Assembly: GCA_036394915.1 (NCBI GenBank)
Contig: DASWEE010000124.1
Span: 1-41,965 of the forward strand
Length of the DNA stretch: 41,965 nt
Reading direction: 5' to 3'
DNA from: JACDER01 sp036394915
GTDB lineage: Bacteria > Actinomycetota > Thermoleophilia > Gaiellales > Gaiellaceae
The notes under the pieces were generated by a model. That model was not told the DNA's origin. It saw only the letters and a list, made by a program, of their open reading frames with translations, and ran no database searches. The position numbers were made by a program, and so were the translations under genes. Below are positions 7,306-15,627 of this stretch, in pieces; the first letter of the stretch is position 1; each line of letters starts with the position of its first letter.

Positions 7306-8333
7306 GAAGCCGTCAGCGCAGACGGTCGCTCTGCGCGGCGGTACTCGACCCGGTACCCGAGCGAGCGCGGGATGGCGAGGAGCGCGTCCAGGTTGAGGTC
7401 GATGCGCGCGCCCGCCTTCTGCGTTACCTCGTCCTCGATCGGCAGGTCGAAGTCGTCCGCGCCGTAGTCGAGTGCGCGGAACGCGTCCTCGTTCTGCGTC
7501 AGCACGGACGTGCGGATGTGCTTGACGTTGTCCAGGAAAATCCGGCTGAGTGCGATGTGGCGCCAGTACTCCTGTGGGGAGATCTCACGTCCGCCGAACG
7601 CGGTGCCGTACGGCTTGTACGTCCAGCACAGGAACGAGAACAGGCCGCCGGTCTCGTCTTGGAAATCGCGCGTTCGCTGCAGGTGCTCCAGGCGCTCGTC
7701 GAGCGTCTCGTCGAAGCCGATCACCATCGTTGCGGTCGTTCTCATCCCGCTCGCGACGATCGCGCGCTGCGCCTCGAAGTAGTCGAGCACCGTGTACTTC
7801 CACTTCGCGTGCCGCTTACGGAAGTCCTCGGTGAGGATCTCGCTACCGCCCCCCGTGACCCAGTGCACGCCCGCGTCCCGTAGCCGCGCGGCGGCCTCGC
7901 CGTAGCTCAGGCCCGCGCGGTCGGCGAGGAAGACGAATTCCGCGATCGTGAGCGCGTAGAACTCGACGCGCTCGCCGTAGCGCTCGCGCACCGACGCGAA
8001 CAGGTCGCAGTAGTAGTCGAGCGGCAGCTTCGGATTGAAGCCGCCGTTGAAGGCGACCAGGTCGCCGCCGAACTCGACCAGCTCGTCGATCTTCGCGAAG
8101 ACGTCCTCGCGGGAAAGGACATAGCCTCCGTCCCGGTTCGGGAGAACGTAGAAGGCGCAGTAGTCGCACTGCGCGACGCAGACGTTCGTGTAGTTGATGA
8201 TCCGCATCACCATGTAGGTGGCGCGGTCCGGCTCGTGCCAGCGTCCGCGGACGTCCTGCGCGAGCCGCTTCAGCTCCTCATCCGAGGCTTCCCTCCAGAG
8301 CGCTGCTGCTTCGTCGACGGTGATCCGACTCAT
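7302..8333 (-). CDS. mqnC: cyclic dehypoxanthinyl futalosine synthase MqnC
   Basis: Radical SAM enzyme forming the cyclic spiro intermediate from dehypoxanthinyl futalosine; 343 aa. The cluster motif CVAQCDYC (C52, C56, C59) is the classical CxxxCxxC. Other matches to the family are INYTNVCVAQCDYCAFY, VAFNGGFNPKLPLDYY and THVLTQNEDA-like text near residue 285 (here SVLTQNEDAF). ATG at 8333 overlaps the stop of the upstream radical SAM gene (ATGA), so the two are co-translated. MqnE, MqnB and MqnD are not in this window. Confidence 0.93.
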   Translation of the reverse strand: MSRITVDEAAALWREASDEELKRLAQDVRGRWHEPDRATYMVMRIINYTNVCVAQCDYCAFYVLPNRDGGYVLSREDVFAKIDELVEFGGDLVAFNGGFNPKLPLDYYCDLFASVRERYGERVEFYALTIAEFVFLADRAGLSYGEAAARLRDAGVHWVTGGGSEILTEDFRKRHAKWKYTVLDYFEAQRAIVASGMRTTATMVIGFDETLDERLEHLQRTRDFQDETGGLFSFLCWTYKPYGTAFGGREISPQEYWRHIALSRIFLDNVKHIRTSVLTQNEDAFRALDYGADDFDLPIEDEVTQKAGARIDLNLDALLAIPRSLGYRVEYRRAERPSALTAS

Positions 8334-9643
8334 GCCGGAACCGCCTGGGGCTCGAGCGTGTCCATGAACGAGCTGACGGAGAAGACAGCGCTGCCCGGGC
8401 CGGGCGGTCCATAGCCGGGCGGCGACTGCAGACCGTGCTTCTCCAGCGTCTCGCGGTACGCCCCGAGCAGTCGGACGTGGTACTCGAGCGGAGCGCCGTT
8501 CGGGTTGTCGCGGCCGAGCGGTGTCGTCGGCTCGGGACACCAGGTCGTAAACCGCGGCGTGATCCCTCGGCTCATGAAGTAGTCGAGGCCCTCGGTCGTC
8601 GACGCGATCGCCTGGTCGACCGTCGCGAAGCCGATCGGCTTCGCCATCTCGACCCCGGCGACGAAGTTCGGAATCACGTAGCGCGGCCCGAAGACCTCGG
8701 CCGCGTCGAAGATCCGGCGGTGCCACTCCTCCCGGCCGACGTAGCGCTCCTTGCCGGGAGAGATGAGCGTGAACAGGCGCTTGTCCCACACCTCGTAGTT
8801 CGGGTGGTAGATCGTGATCCCGTAGTCCTTGTACCGCTGAACGTCCTCGCGCGGCAGCGCCTGCGCGACGACCTTCCCGATCCATCGTCCAGGAAAGCGC
8901 TCCTCGATCGCTTGGGCGTACCGACCGTAGAAATCCGCCTCCGCCAGCCCGTCGACGGTGCTCGTCACCGAGCCGCCGGTGAGGGTGTAGGCCTTGCTCG
9001 TCTTCGGCGCGTCGTAGCGGTCGATGAGCGCGAGCGCCTCGAGCACGTCCTCGACGGGCTTGATCCCGGTATAGGGGCGGCCTTCTCGCTTGTGCTGCCG
9101 CCAGTTGTGGTTGATGTCGCAGAAGCCGCACTCCTCCTTGGCGCCGAAGTACTGACAGAGGCGCAGCACGGTCAGGTAGATCAGGTAGCCCCACTGGATC
9201 GTCGGCGCCGTCTCCATCACGGTCTTCCCGTTAGCGAGGGTGTGGCGGTAGTACTCGGGCATGGGCGGCAGCTGGACGTCGGCGATACCCCGCTCCTCCA
9301 GCGACAGCCCGAGGCCCCCTTTCGTGCCCCCGATCCGGTACGGCGAGTCCGGGTTCACGCGGACGGAGACGATCGTGCGCCGCAGCTTGTACGGCCCACC
9401 CGTCAGCGCGATCTCCTCCGGCGGCCGGCGCCTCGCCGCCTCGCCGAGCTGCGCGAGGGGCTTCTGGTCGAACGAGAAGATGAAGTAGGACTTGGGCTTG
9501 ACGTCGCCGTCGAGGTTGTCGGTGAGCGCGGAGTCGTCGAAGGCGATGCCACTGCGGAGGAGGTCCTCCTTCAGAACGGCCTCGGGGGGGATGTCGGGGA
9601 AACGGGCCATCAGCCCTTCCACGAGCTCGGTGCGAGCGGCCAT
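8330..9643 (-). CDS. radical SAM protein of unidentified function, coupled to mqnC
   Basis: 437 aa. Three Cys suited to a 4Fe-4S cluster occur as C163-x8-C172-x2-C175 (LCQYFGAKEECGFCDINHN), not the classical CxxxCxxC. TLTGGSVTST resembles the SAM-binding GGE-like strand, and later segments IYHPNYEVWDKRLF and RYVIPNFVAGVE fit a TIM-barrel. The roughly 150-residue N-terminal region before the cluster, containing RIGGTKGGLGLSLEERGI, is not one I recognise. ATG at 9643 is preferred over TTG at 9715, because the extra codons overlap a decayed gene on the other strand. AAGGAG lies about 15 bases upstream, rather far. It shares ATGA with mqnC, suggesting a job in menaquinone synthesis. It is not MqnE, whose motif is CxxxCxxC. 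Confidence 0.85.
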   Translation of the reverse strand: MAARTELVEGLMARFPDIPPEAVLKEDLLRSGIAFDDSALTDNLDGDVKPKSYFIFSFDQKPLAQLGEAARRRPPEEIALTGGPYKLRRTIVSVRVNPDSPYRIGGTKGGLGLSLEERGIADVQLPPMPEYYRHTLANGKTVMETAPTIQWGYLIYLTVLRLCQYFGAKEECGFCDINHNWRQHKREGRPYTGIKPVEDVLEALALIDRYDAPKTSKAYTLTGGSVTSTVDGLAEADFYGRYAQAIEERFPGRWIGKVVAQALPREDVQRYKDYGITIYHPNYEVWDKRLFTLISPGKERYVGREEWHRRIFDAAEVFGPRYVIPNFVAGVEMAKPIGFATVDQAIASTTEGLDYFMSRGITPRFTTWCPEPTTPLGRDNPNGAPLEYHVRLLGAYRETLEKHGLQSPPGYGPPGPGSAVFSVSSFMDTLEPQAVPA

Positions 9644-9671
9644 GTCGGCAAAGTATCTCTCCTTGGTGGGT

Positions 9672-9790
9672 TCGCGGACCGTTCTCTGGGTGGGAGGGAT
9701 GCCGGGCGTCGGCAAGACGACGGCCGCACGCGTCGTCGCGCGGCGCTACGACCTCTGGCTCTATCCCGTGGACGCGCGCACGCACGCGCC
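9672..9790 (+). pseudogene. remnant of a P-loop kinase-like gene
   Basis: About 39 codons read like the start of an actinobacterial P-loop kinase: a strand TVLWVGG, a Walker A GMPGVGKTT, then VARRYDLWLYPVDARTHA. The coding sense is then lost: no Walker B or lid region follows, and the frame runs into the next fragment. I judge it a decayed 5' end rather than a working gene. It lies antisense to the 5' side of the radical SAM gene, which helps fix that gene's start. Confidence 0.5.
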
Positions 9791-9811
9791 GACCGCGGGG
9801 ACGTCTCCTCA

Positions 9812-9984
9812 CGCCGCCGCGACCAGAACGAGCGCAGGCTCGACCAGTGGCGCCGGTACGCGGCGCACGAGCGCCGCGCCGCGGAAGGGATGGTCGCCTT
9901 CGCCTGTGAGCGCGACCGGCCAGGTGCGCCGAGGTCGTGGAGCTTGGCCTCGCCGAGGCCGAGGGCCCCCGGCTGGCGCACTAG
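9812..9984 (+). pseudogene. remnant of a short Cys-rich actinobacterial protein
   Basis: The text RRRDQNERRLDQWRRY at the start and MVAFACERDRPG from about 9888 run in one frame. After about 9924 the sense continues one frame back as CAEVVELGLAEAEGPRLAH, to a stop at 9982-9984. Joined, this resembles small actinobacterial proteins with an N-terminal NER-containing helix and a CECxxxxC motif near the C-terminus. Here the second Cys of CEC is Arg and the frame is broken, so it is probably dead. Together with the kinase remnant it fills most of the 385-base gap 9644-10028; a weak TACCTT at about 10012 could be a -10 for the next gene. Confidence 0.5.
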
Positions 9985-10028
9985 CCCGCGGGTCCCGGCC
10001 GTCCGTTCAGCTACCTTGCGGCCGGGTC

Positions 10029-11732
10029 GTGCTCCGCAAGCTCCTCATCGTCTCCGGCGTCTTCGGCGTGCTCGCCGGGACTGCCGCTGCCCAGCCGAGG
10101 ACGCTGCTGATGCCGGGGGTCACCTACGAGCAGGACGTCGAGTTCACGCTCCACGGGCCGGTGGTCGTGAACGTGATCGAGGGCCCGAAGCCGAGCGGGT
10201 TGTACGCGCTCCAGCCCGTCCTTGCCAGGGGCCTTGTCCAGGGGCGCGAGCGCCTCACGGCGATCGAGCGCCGGCTCTCGCCCGGCGCCACCATCGCGGG
10301 TGTGAACGGCGATCTCTTTTCCGGAGGCGGTCGGCCGAACGGGCTCTTCCTCCAGGACCGCGTCATGCAGACGCGGCCGCTCGGAAGCCGCTCGAGCCTC
10401 GGCATCGATGCCGGCGGCAACCTCTCCGTCGATCGCGTCGCCTTCGTCGGCGACTGGCGTGGATCCGGGCCTCGCCGCTCCCTGAACGGGCTCAACGAGC
10501 CGGCCGGCACCGGAGGTACGAGCCTGTTCACGCCCGCGTGGGGCGGACCGACGCCCGCCAACCGCGACTCGGTCGAGGCTGTGCTGTCTCCGTTCCCGCC
10601 CACAACGGCGAACACCGATTTGACCGCCAAGGTCGTCCAGGTCTACCAGGGTGGGAATCATCCGATTCCACCCGGCGGCGCGATCCTGGTCGCGCGGGGA
10701 AACGCCGCGACGAGGCTGAGCGCGGAGGCCGCCGTCGGCGGGACGGTGACCGCGCGCGTGATCCTGCCGAGCCCGCTGTCGGCGGCGATCGGCGGGATCG
10801 GCGGCGGGCCCGTGCTCGTCCGCAACGGCAAGCCCGTCTTCCGGTCGAACGAGGCGTTTGCCACCTCGTGGCTCGTCCCGCGCACCCCGCGAACCGCGGT
10901 CGGCCAGCGCGCCGACGGCCGCGTCCTGCTCGTCGCGGTCGACGGTGGGGCCACCGGCTACAGCAGCGGGATGACGAATTTCGAGCTGGCGCAGGAGCTC
11001 GTCCGGCTCGGGGCGGTGACTGCGATGGGGCTCGACTCCGGCGCGTCGACGACGATGGCGTTCGACGGAGCCCTGCTCAACCGTCCTTCGACCGGCGAGC
11101 GCTCGATCGCCGACGCGCTGCTGCTCCTGTACTACGGCGTCCAGGCGCCGCCGCCCTCGGAGGAGGTTCTCTCTCCGAACGGCGACGCGGCCGGCGAGCG
11201 GCAGAACCTCGCCTACAGGCTCGTCAGGCCCTCGACCGTGAACGCGACGCTCGCCGGCCCCGAGGGAACGAAGGTGACGCTGGACTCGGGCGATCGCCAA
11301 GCCGGGCTCTACAAGTTCACGTGGAAGGGCGTTGACGCCGACGGCAAGACTCTCCCCGAGGGTCGCTGGACGTGGGATGTGACGGCGGTCGACGACCTGG
11401 GACGAAGCTCGTCGGCGGAGCGGTCCTTCTCGCTCAACACCACGCTCAAGAGCCTGACCGTCGAGCCGTCGGTACTGCGTCGCGGCTCGCAGGTTCAGAT
11501 CGGCGTCGATCTCATCCGGCCCGCCCGGCTGACCGTCAAGGTCGAGAGCTCGAGGGGGGTCGTCCTGCGCACGCTCGCAAATCGCGCCGCGAGCACAGGA
11601 CACACCGCGGTGGCGTGGGACGGCCGCCTGGCGGGCGGGCGGCGTGCGCCCGCCGGGACGTATGTCGTCGTGGTCAGCGCGACGAATCAGATCGGCACCG
11701 CCGACCTGACACAGTCGATCCGCGCCCGCTGA
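10029..11732 (+). CDS. secreted phosphodiester glycosidase-like (NAGPA domain) protein with Ig-like C-terminus
   Basis: 567 aa from GTG at 10029, chosen because MLRKLLIVSGVFGVLAGTAAAQ is a clear signal peptide. Residues about 95-385 form a NAGPA/phosphodiester-glycosidase domain: IAGVNGDLFSGGGRPNG, GGIGGGPVLVRNGK, and GRVLLVAVDGGATGYSSGMT followed by MGLDSGASTTM. Such domains remove N-acetylglucosamine-type sugars from phosphodiesters, often acting on cell-wall polymers. The C-terminal 180 residues begin with LSPNGDAAGE and end with a FlgD-like Ig module (VAWDGRLAGGRRAPAGTYVV). The substrate is not known. DedA begins 5 bases after the stop. Confidence 0.85.
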   Translation: MLRKLLIVSGVFGVLAGTAAAQPRTLLMPGVTYEQDVEFTLHGPVVVNVIEGPKPSGLYALQPVLARGLVQGRERLTAIERRLSPGATIAGVNGDLFSGGGRPNGLFLQDRVMQTRPLGSRSSLGIDAGGNLSVDRVAFVGDWRGSGPRRSLNGLNEPAGTGGTSLFTPAWGGPTPANRDSVEAVLSPFPPTTANTDLTAKVVQVYQGGNHPIPPGGAILVARGNAATRLSAEAAVGGTVTARVILPSPLSAAIGGIGGGPVLVRNGKPVFRSNEAFATSWLVPRTPRTAVGQRADGRVLLVAVDGGATGYSSGMTNFELAQELVRLGAVTAMGLDSGASTTMAFDGALLNRPSTGERSIADALLLLYYGVQAPPPSEEVLSPNGDAAGERQNLAYRLVRPSTVNATLAGPEGTKVTLDSGDRQAGLYKFTWKGVDADGKTLPEGRWTWDVTAVDDLGRSSSAERSFSLNTTLKSLTVEPSVLRRGSQVQIGVDLIRPARLTVKVESSRGVVLRTLANRAASTGHTAVAWDGRLAGGRRAPAGTYVVVVSATNQIGTADLTQSIRAR

Positions 11733-11737
11733 AGCTG

Positions 11738-12415
11738 ATGGTTCTCGCCTCGATCACGAGCTCGATCACGTCTGCGATCGGTGACTGGGGCCTCTACGCC
11801 GTCTTCCTGCTGATGGTGCTCGACGCGGTCTTTCCGGCCGCCAGCGAGCTCGTGATGCTCTACGCCGGCGCCGTTGCGGCCGGGGCGATCGCCGGCCAGT
11901 CGGTGACGCTCTTCGGCGCGACGATCTCGACGCCCGCGTGGGCGTTCGTGGCGATGGCCCTCTCGGGGACGATCGGCAATACCGTCGGCTCGGTCCTCGG
12001 CTGGGGGATCGGCGCCTACGGCGGCAGGCCGCTGCTCGAGCGGCGCGGCCGCCTCTTCCACCTCACTCCCGCGAAGCTCGATCGCGCGGAGGCGTGGTTC
12101 GGCCGTTACGGAGACTCTGCCATCTTCCTCGGTCGCGTGACGCCGGTCGTCCGCTCGTTCATCTCGATCCCGGCCGGCGTCGTACGGATGCCGCTCGGCC
12201 GCTTCACCATGCTGACCTTCCTCGGCTGCGTGCCTTGGTGCTTCGGCCTGGCCGGGATCGGCTGGGGAATCGGCAAGAGCTGGCACCGCTTCCACGACGA
12301 CTTTCGCTTCGTCGAGTACGCGGTCGTGGCGGGAATTGTCCTACTCGCGGCCTATCTGGGCTGGCGCTACCGGGCGTCTCGATCCGCGAAGCAAGCGGCG
12401 GAAAATCTAGACTGA
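11738..12415 (+). CDS. DedA-family membrane protein
   Basis: 225 aa integral membrane protein of the DedA/SNARE-associated family, some members of which flip undecaprenyl phosphate or phospholipids. The signature GRVTPVVRSFISIPAGVVRMPLGRF (about residues 131-155) contains the conserved Arg residues and the re-entrant loop. Helices are seen at about 15-45, 65-90, 150-175 and 195-215. ATG at 11738 lies 5 bases after the preceding stop. Next to nucleotide-sugar enzymes, a role in recycling the lipid carrier for surface glycans is plausible but inferred. Confidence 0.9.
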   Translation: MVLASITSSITSAIGDWGLYAVFLLMVLDAVFPAASELVMLYAGAVAAGAIAGQSVTLFGATISTPAWAFVAMALSGTIGNTVGSVLGWGIGAYGGRPLLERRGRLFHLTPAKLDRAEAWFGRYGDSAIFLGRVTPVVRSFISIPAGVVRMPLGRFTMLTFLGCVPWCFGLAGIGWGIGKSWHRFHDDFRFVEYAVVAGIVLLAAYLGWRYRASRSAKQAAENLD

Positions 12416-12423
12416 CCCCAGCT

Positions 12424-13512
12424 GTGGCCCCGATTCCGCTGATCGACGTCAAGGCGCAGTACGCGCCGCTCCTGCCCGAGCTCCGGCGGCAGATCTCCGA
12501 GGTGCTCGAGGACGGCCGCTTCATCCTCGGGCCGAACGTGAAGGCGTTCGAGCAGGAAGCCGCCGCCCATCTCGGCGTCGAGGAGACGATCGGCGTGGCG
12601 AACGGGACCGATGCGCTGATGCTCGTCCTGGACGCGATGGGAATCGGTCCAGGCGACGAGGTGATCTGCCCCGCGTTCACGTTCTATGCGACCGCCGAGT
12701 CGATCGCGCGCCGAGGCGCCACGCCCGTCTTCGCCGAGATCGACCCCGACACGCTCAACCTCGATCCCTCGGACGTCGCGACTCGGATCACCAAGCGGAC
12801 GGCCGCGATCATGCCGGTGCACCTGTTCGGCCGGCCGGCGCCGCTCGCCGAGCTTGCCGCGCTGGGGCCGCCGCTGATCGAGGACGCGGCCCAGGCCTTT
12901 GGCGCACCGGGGACGGCGACGACCGGCGCGGCCTCCACGTACAGCTTCTACCCGACCAAGAACCTGTTCGCGCTCGGCGACGCCGGCCTCGTCGCGACGA
13001 GCGACGTCGAGCTCGCCGATCGGGTCCGGATGCTCCGCTTCCACGGTTCGCGCGACAAGGTCGACTTCCACTACGTAGGCGTCAACTCGCGGCTGGACGA
13101 GATCCAGGCCGCCGCGCTCCGGCTGTTCCTTCCCGAGCTCGAGGGCTGGAACCGCGGCCGCCGCGAGGCCGCTGCGCGCTACGCGGAGCTTGGCCTCGGC
13201 AACTACGTCGACCTCCCGCAGGACGAGCTCGGCCACGTCTACCACTTGTTCGTCTGCCGCTCGCCCGAGCGGGACGCGATCGTTGCCGCCCTCCGCGAGC
13301 AGGAGATCGGTTGCGCGACCTACTACGTCACGCCCCTGCATCTCCAGCCCGCACTCCGGTTCCTCGGCCACTCGGAGGGCTCGCTGCCGGAGACCGAGCG
13401 CGCCGCGCGCGAGAACTTCTCCGTCCCGCTCTGGCCCGGGATCCCGGCCGAGACTCAGGAGCGGGTCGTCGAGGCAGTGAAAGCGGCGGCGACCGCGAAG
13501 ATCACGTCGTGA
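12424..13512 (+). CDS. DegT/DnrJ/EryC1-family sugar aminotransferase
   Basis: PLP-dependent aminotransferase acting on a nucleotide-linked keto-sugar, 362 aa. IPLIDVKAQYAPLLPE is the typical N-terminus; ANGTDAL binds the cofactor phosphate, IEDAAQAFG carries the PLP-nitrogen Asp154, and SFYPTKNLFALGDAG carries the Schiff-base Lys179. VNSRLDEIQAA is also conserved. The GTG at 12424 starts 9 bases after dedA. The next gene is a membrane 4,6-dehydratase-type enzyme; the two would act in sequence to make a 4-amino or 3-amino deoxysugar. Confidence 0.93.
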   Translation: MAPIPLIDVKAQYAPLLPELRRQISEVLEDGRFILGPNVKAFEQEAAAHLGVEETIGVANGTDALMLVLDAMGIGPGDEVICPAFTFYATAESIARRGATPVFAEIDPDTLNLDPSDVATRITKRTAAIMPVHLFGRPAPLAELAALGPPLIEDAAQAFGAPGTATTGAASTYSFYPTKNLFALGDAGLVATSDVELADRVRMLRFHGSRDKVDFHYVGVNSRLDEIQAAALRLFLPELEGWNRGRREAAARYAELGLGNYVDLPQDELGHVYHLFVCRSPERDAIVAALREQEIGCATYYVTPLHLQPALRFLGHSEGSLPETERAARENFSVPLWPGIPAETQERVVEAVKAAATAKITS

Positions 13513-13534
13513 TGGACTACCTCGAGGGGCGCGC

Positions 13535-15415
13535 GTGAATATCGGCTTGAGCAGGTACCGGCTCTGGCAGCTCGTCGCCGACGGGGCCCTCGTCGCGGCG
13601 GCCTGGTACCTCGCGTTCGAGCTCCGCTTCGACCACGGAGTGCCGGTCTTCTACCAGACGCTGTTCGAGCGGACGATCCTGATCGTCGTCGGGATCAAGC
13701 TCGTCGTCTTCGTCGTCTTCGGCTTCTACAACCACTGGTGGCGTTACATCTCGACGCGCGACATGTGGCGGCTCGTGCGGGGCGTGACCGCGGCCTCGCT
13801 CGTCGCCGACCTGACCGTCTACCTCCTCAGTCCCGTGCACGACATCCGCCTGCCGCGCTCGATCGCGGCGATGGACTGGCTGCTCGCGCTCGGCCTGGTC
13901 GCGGGCGCCCGGCTGCTTGTCCGGTCGATCATGGAGCGCCCGTCGCCGGCCGGCATCGTCGCGCGCGGCAGGGAGGTGCTCGTCGTCGGGGCCGGGGACG
14001 CTGCGCAGCTGATCGTCCGTGAGATGCTCAAGTCGCCCTCGCTCGGATACACGCCGATCGGGCTCGTGGACGACGACCCACGGAAGAAGAACCTCAGGCT
14101 GCACGGAGTCCGGGTGCTCGGGTCGACCGATGAGCTCCAGCATCTCCTCCGCGAGTCCAAGCCCGACGAGGTGCTGATCGCGATTCCGTCCGCCTCGGGA
14201 GAGGTGCGCCAGCAGATCGTGAATGCCACCCGCGAGGCAGGGATCCCGGTCAAGACGCTTCCGGGTATCTACGAGCTGATCTCCGGGGACGTGGATCTCG
14301 CCGCGCAGATCCGCCCCGTACAGGTCGAGGACGTGCTGGGCCGCGAGCCGGTCGAGGTCGACCTCGAGGAGGTCGCGTCCTACCTCGCCGGCGAGACGGT
14401 GCTGGTCACAGGCGCTGGAGGGTCGATCGGCTCAGAGCTCTGCCGCCAGATCGCGCGTCTCGGTGCCGCGCGCCTCGTGCTCGTCGACCAGGCCGAGCCG
14501 GCGCTGTTCGAGATCGAGCGCGAGCTCGTCGACGAGCGCGGCTTCCCGCCGAGCATCCCCGTGCTGGCCGACGTCAAGAACCGCGTCAAGATGCGGCAGG
14601 TCTTCGAGCGGTACAGGCCCAGGGTCGTCTTCCACGCGGCCGCCTACAAGCACGTGCCGCTGATGGAGGCGAACCCGCTCGAGTCCGCGCGGAACAACGT
14701 ACTCGCCACCCGCGTCATCGCCGAGGTGGCGGTCGAGTTCGGCGCGGAGCGCTTCGTCCTGGTTTCGACGGACAAGGCGCTCAATCCGAGGGCCGTGTAC
14801 GGCCAGTGCAAGACGATCTGCGAGTGGCTCATCGAGGCGTTCGGACATCGCCCGGACGTGTCCACGCGCTTCGTCGCCGTCCGCTTCGGGAACGTGCTCG
14901 GCTCCTCGGGAAGCGTGATCTCGATCTTCCGCCGCCAGATCGAGAGGGGCGGGCCCGTCACCGTCACCCATCCCGAAATGACCCGCTATTTCATGACCAC
15001 TCCAGAGGCCGTGGCGCTCGTCGTCCAGGCCGGCGGGATCGGCGGGCGGGGCGAGATCTACGTCCTCGACATGGGCGAGCCGGTTCGGATCCTCGAGCTC
15101 GCCGGCAACATGATCCGGCTCTCCGGCAAGGAGCCGGAAGTCGACATCCCGATCGAGTTCGTGGGCGTGCGCCCGGGCGAGAAGATGCACGAGGAGCTCG
15201 TCGGCGAGCACGAGACGGCGACTCCGACGGCCCATCCCAAGATCTCGATGGTGACCCGTCCCACGGTCGACGCCCGCTGGCTCGAGGAGCGGCTGGGGGT
15301 GATCGAGCGGCTGGTCGAGGACGGAGAGACGCTCGAGCTCACGTCGCTGCTGACGGCGATGATGCGGGAGCCGCAACGGGCGTCCGTCGCCGCGCCGGTC
15401 GAGCCGGTGGTCTAG
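13535..15415 (+). CDS. membrane nucleotide-sugar dehydratase (WbpM/CapD-like)
   Basis: 626 aa. Four N-terminal membrane helices (about 5-120) are followed by a CoA-binding-like Rossmann fold (VLVVGAGDAAQLIVREML) and a C-terminal SDR domain beginning VLVTGAGGSIGSELCRQI. The domain carries VLVSTDKALNPRAVYGQCK, so Tyr and Lys of YxxxK are present; large WbpM/PglF-type proteins usually have Met at the Tyr position. The reaction is expected to be C4/C6 dehydration of a UDP-N-acetyl-hexosamine. It lies 22 bases after the aminotransferase, consistent with a shared amino-sugar pathway. GTG start at 13535. Confidence 0.92.
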   Translation: MNIGLSRYRLWQLVADGALVAAAWYLAFELRFDHGVPVFYQTLFERTILIVVGIKLVVFVVFGFYNHWWRYISTRDMWRLVRGVTAASLVADLTVYLLSPVHDIRLPRSIAAMDWLLALGLVAGARLLVRSIMERPSPAGIVARGREVLVVGAGDAAQLIVREMLKSPSLGYTPIGLVDDDPRKKNLRLHGVRVLGSTDELQHLLRESKPDEVLIAIPSASGEVRQQIVNATREAGIPVKTLPGIYELISGDVDLAAQIRPVQVEDVLGREPVEVDLEEVASYLAGETVLVTGAGGSIGSELCRQIARLGAARLVLVDQAEPALFEIERELVDERGFPPSIPVLADVKNRVKMRQVFERYRPRVVFHAAAYKHVPLMEANPLESARNNVLATRVIAEVAVEFGAERFVLVSTDKALNPRAVYGQCKTICEWLIEAFGHRPDVSTRFVAVRFGNVLGSSGSVISIFRRQIERGGPVTVTHPEMTRYFMTTPEAVALVVQAGGIGGRGEIYVLDMGEPVRILELAGNMIRLSGKEPEVDIPIEFVGVRPGEKMHEELVGEHETATPTAHPKISMVTRPTVDARWLEERLGVIERLVEDGETLELTSLLTAMMREPQRASVAAPVEPVV

Positions 15416-15416
15416 C

Positions 15417-15611
15417 TCAACAGCGGCTCGAGAAGTTCATCTGGAAGTCCGCGATCTTCGCTCCGGCTCCGGGCTTGCCGCCGGTGAGCTGCGATGCCCT
15501 GACCTTGAGCCCGCAGAGCGTCCAGCCCTTCTTGCCGCCGATGTCGAAGGTGAACGCAGGTGCGCTCTGGCCGTAGCTTCCCGCCAGACAGAGGCGCCGC
15601 ATATGGGACAA
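15417..15611 (-). CDS. small hypothetical ORF
   Basis: 64 codons from TTG, or 61 from ATG at 15601. The product is rich in Gly and Lys with three Cys (for example GWTLCGLKVRAS and a C-terminal FSSRC) and has an N-terminal MRRLCLAGS that is too short for a clear signal peptide. I do not recognise it. It may be the tail of a larger lost gene, a real short protein, or chance. It is divergent from the next ORF across a 26-base AT-rich gap, and its stop lies just past the stop of the converging dehydratase gene. Confidence 0.3.
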   Translation of the reverse strand: MSHMRRLCLAGSYGQSAPAFTFDIGGKKGWTLCGLKVRASQLTGGKPGAGAKIADFQMNFSSRC

Positions 15612-15627
15612 TCCTAGTAGGGAAAAT

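Noticed and set aside
8330..9643. Assignment of the second radical SAM gene as MqnE
   Set aside because: MqnE has CxxxCxxC and a different N-terminus; this protein has Cx8CxxC and none of the MqnE signature text.
9644..9715. N-terminal extension of the radical SAM gene to TTG at 9715
   Set aside because: The added 24 residues overlap the antisense kinase remnant. The ATG at 9643 fits better, though its ribosome site is poorly spaced.
8435..11335. A 966-codon open frame on the plus strand antisense to the radical SAM gene and in another frame of the glycosidase gene
   Set aside because: It is Arg-rich shadow text over two well-supported genes; only a short part near 9800-9930 makes protein sense, and that is listed as a decayed fragment.
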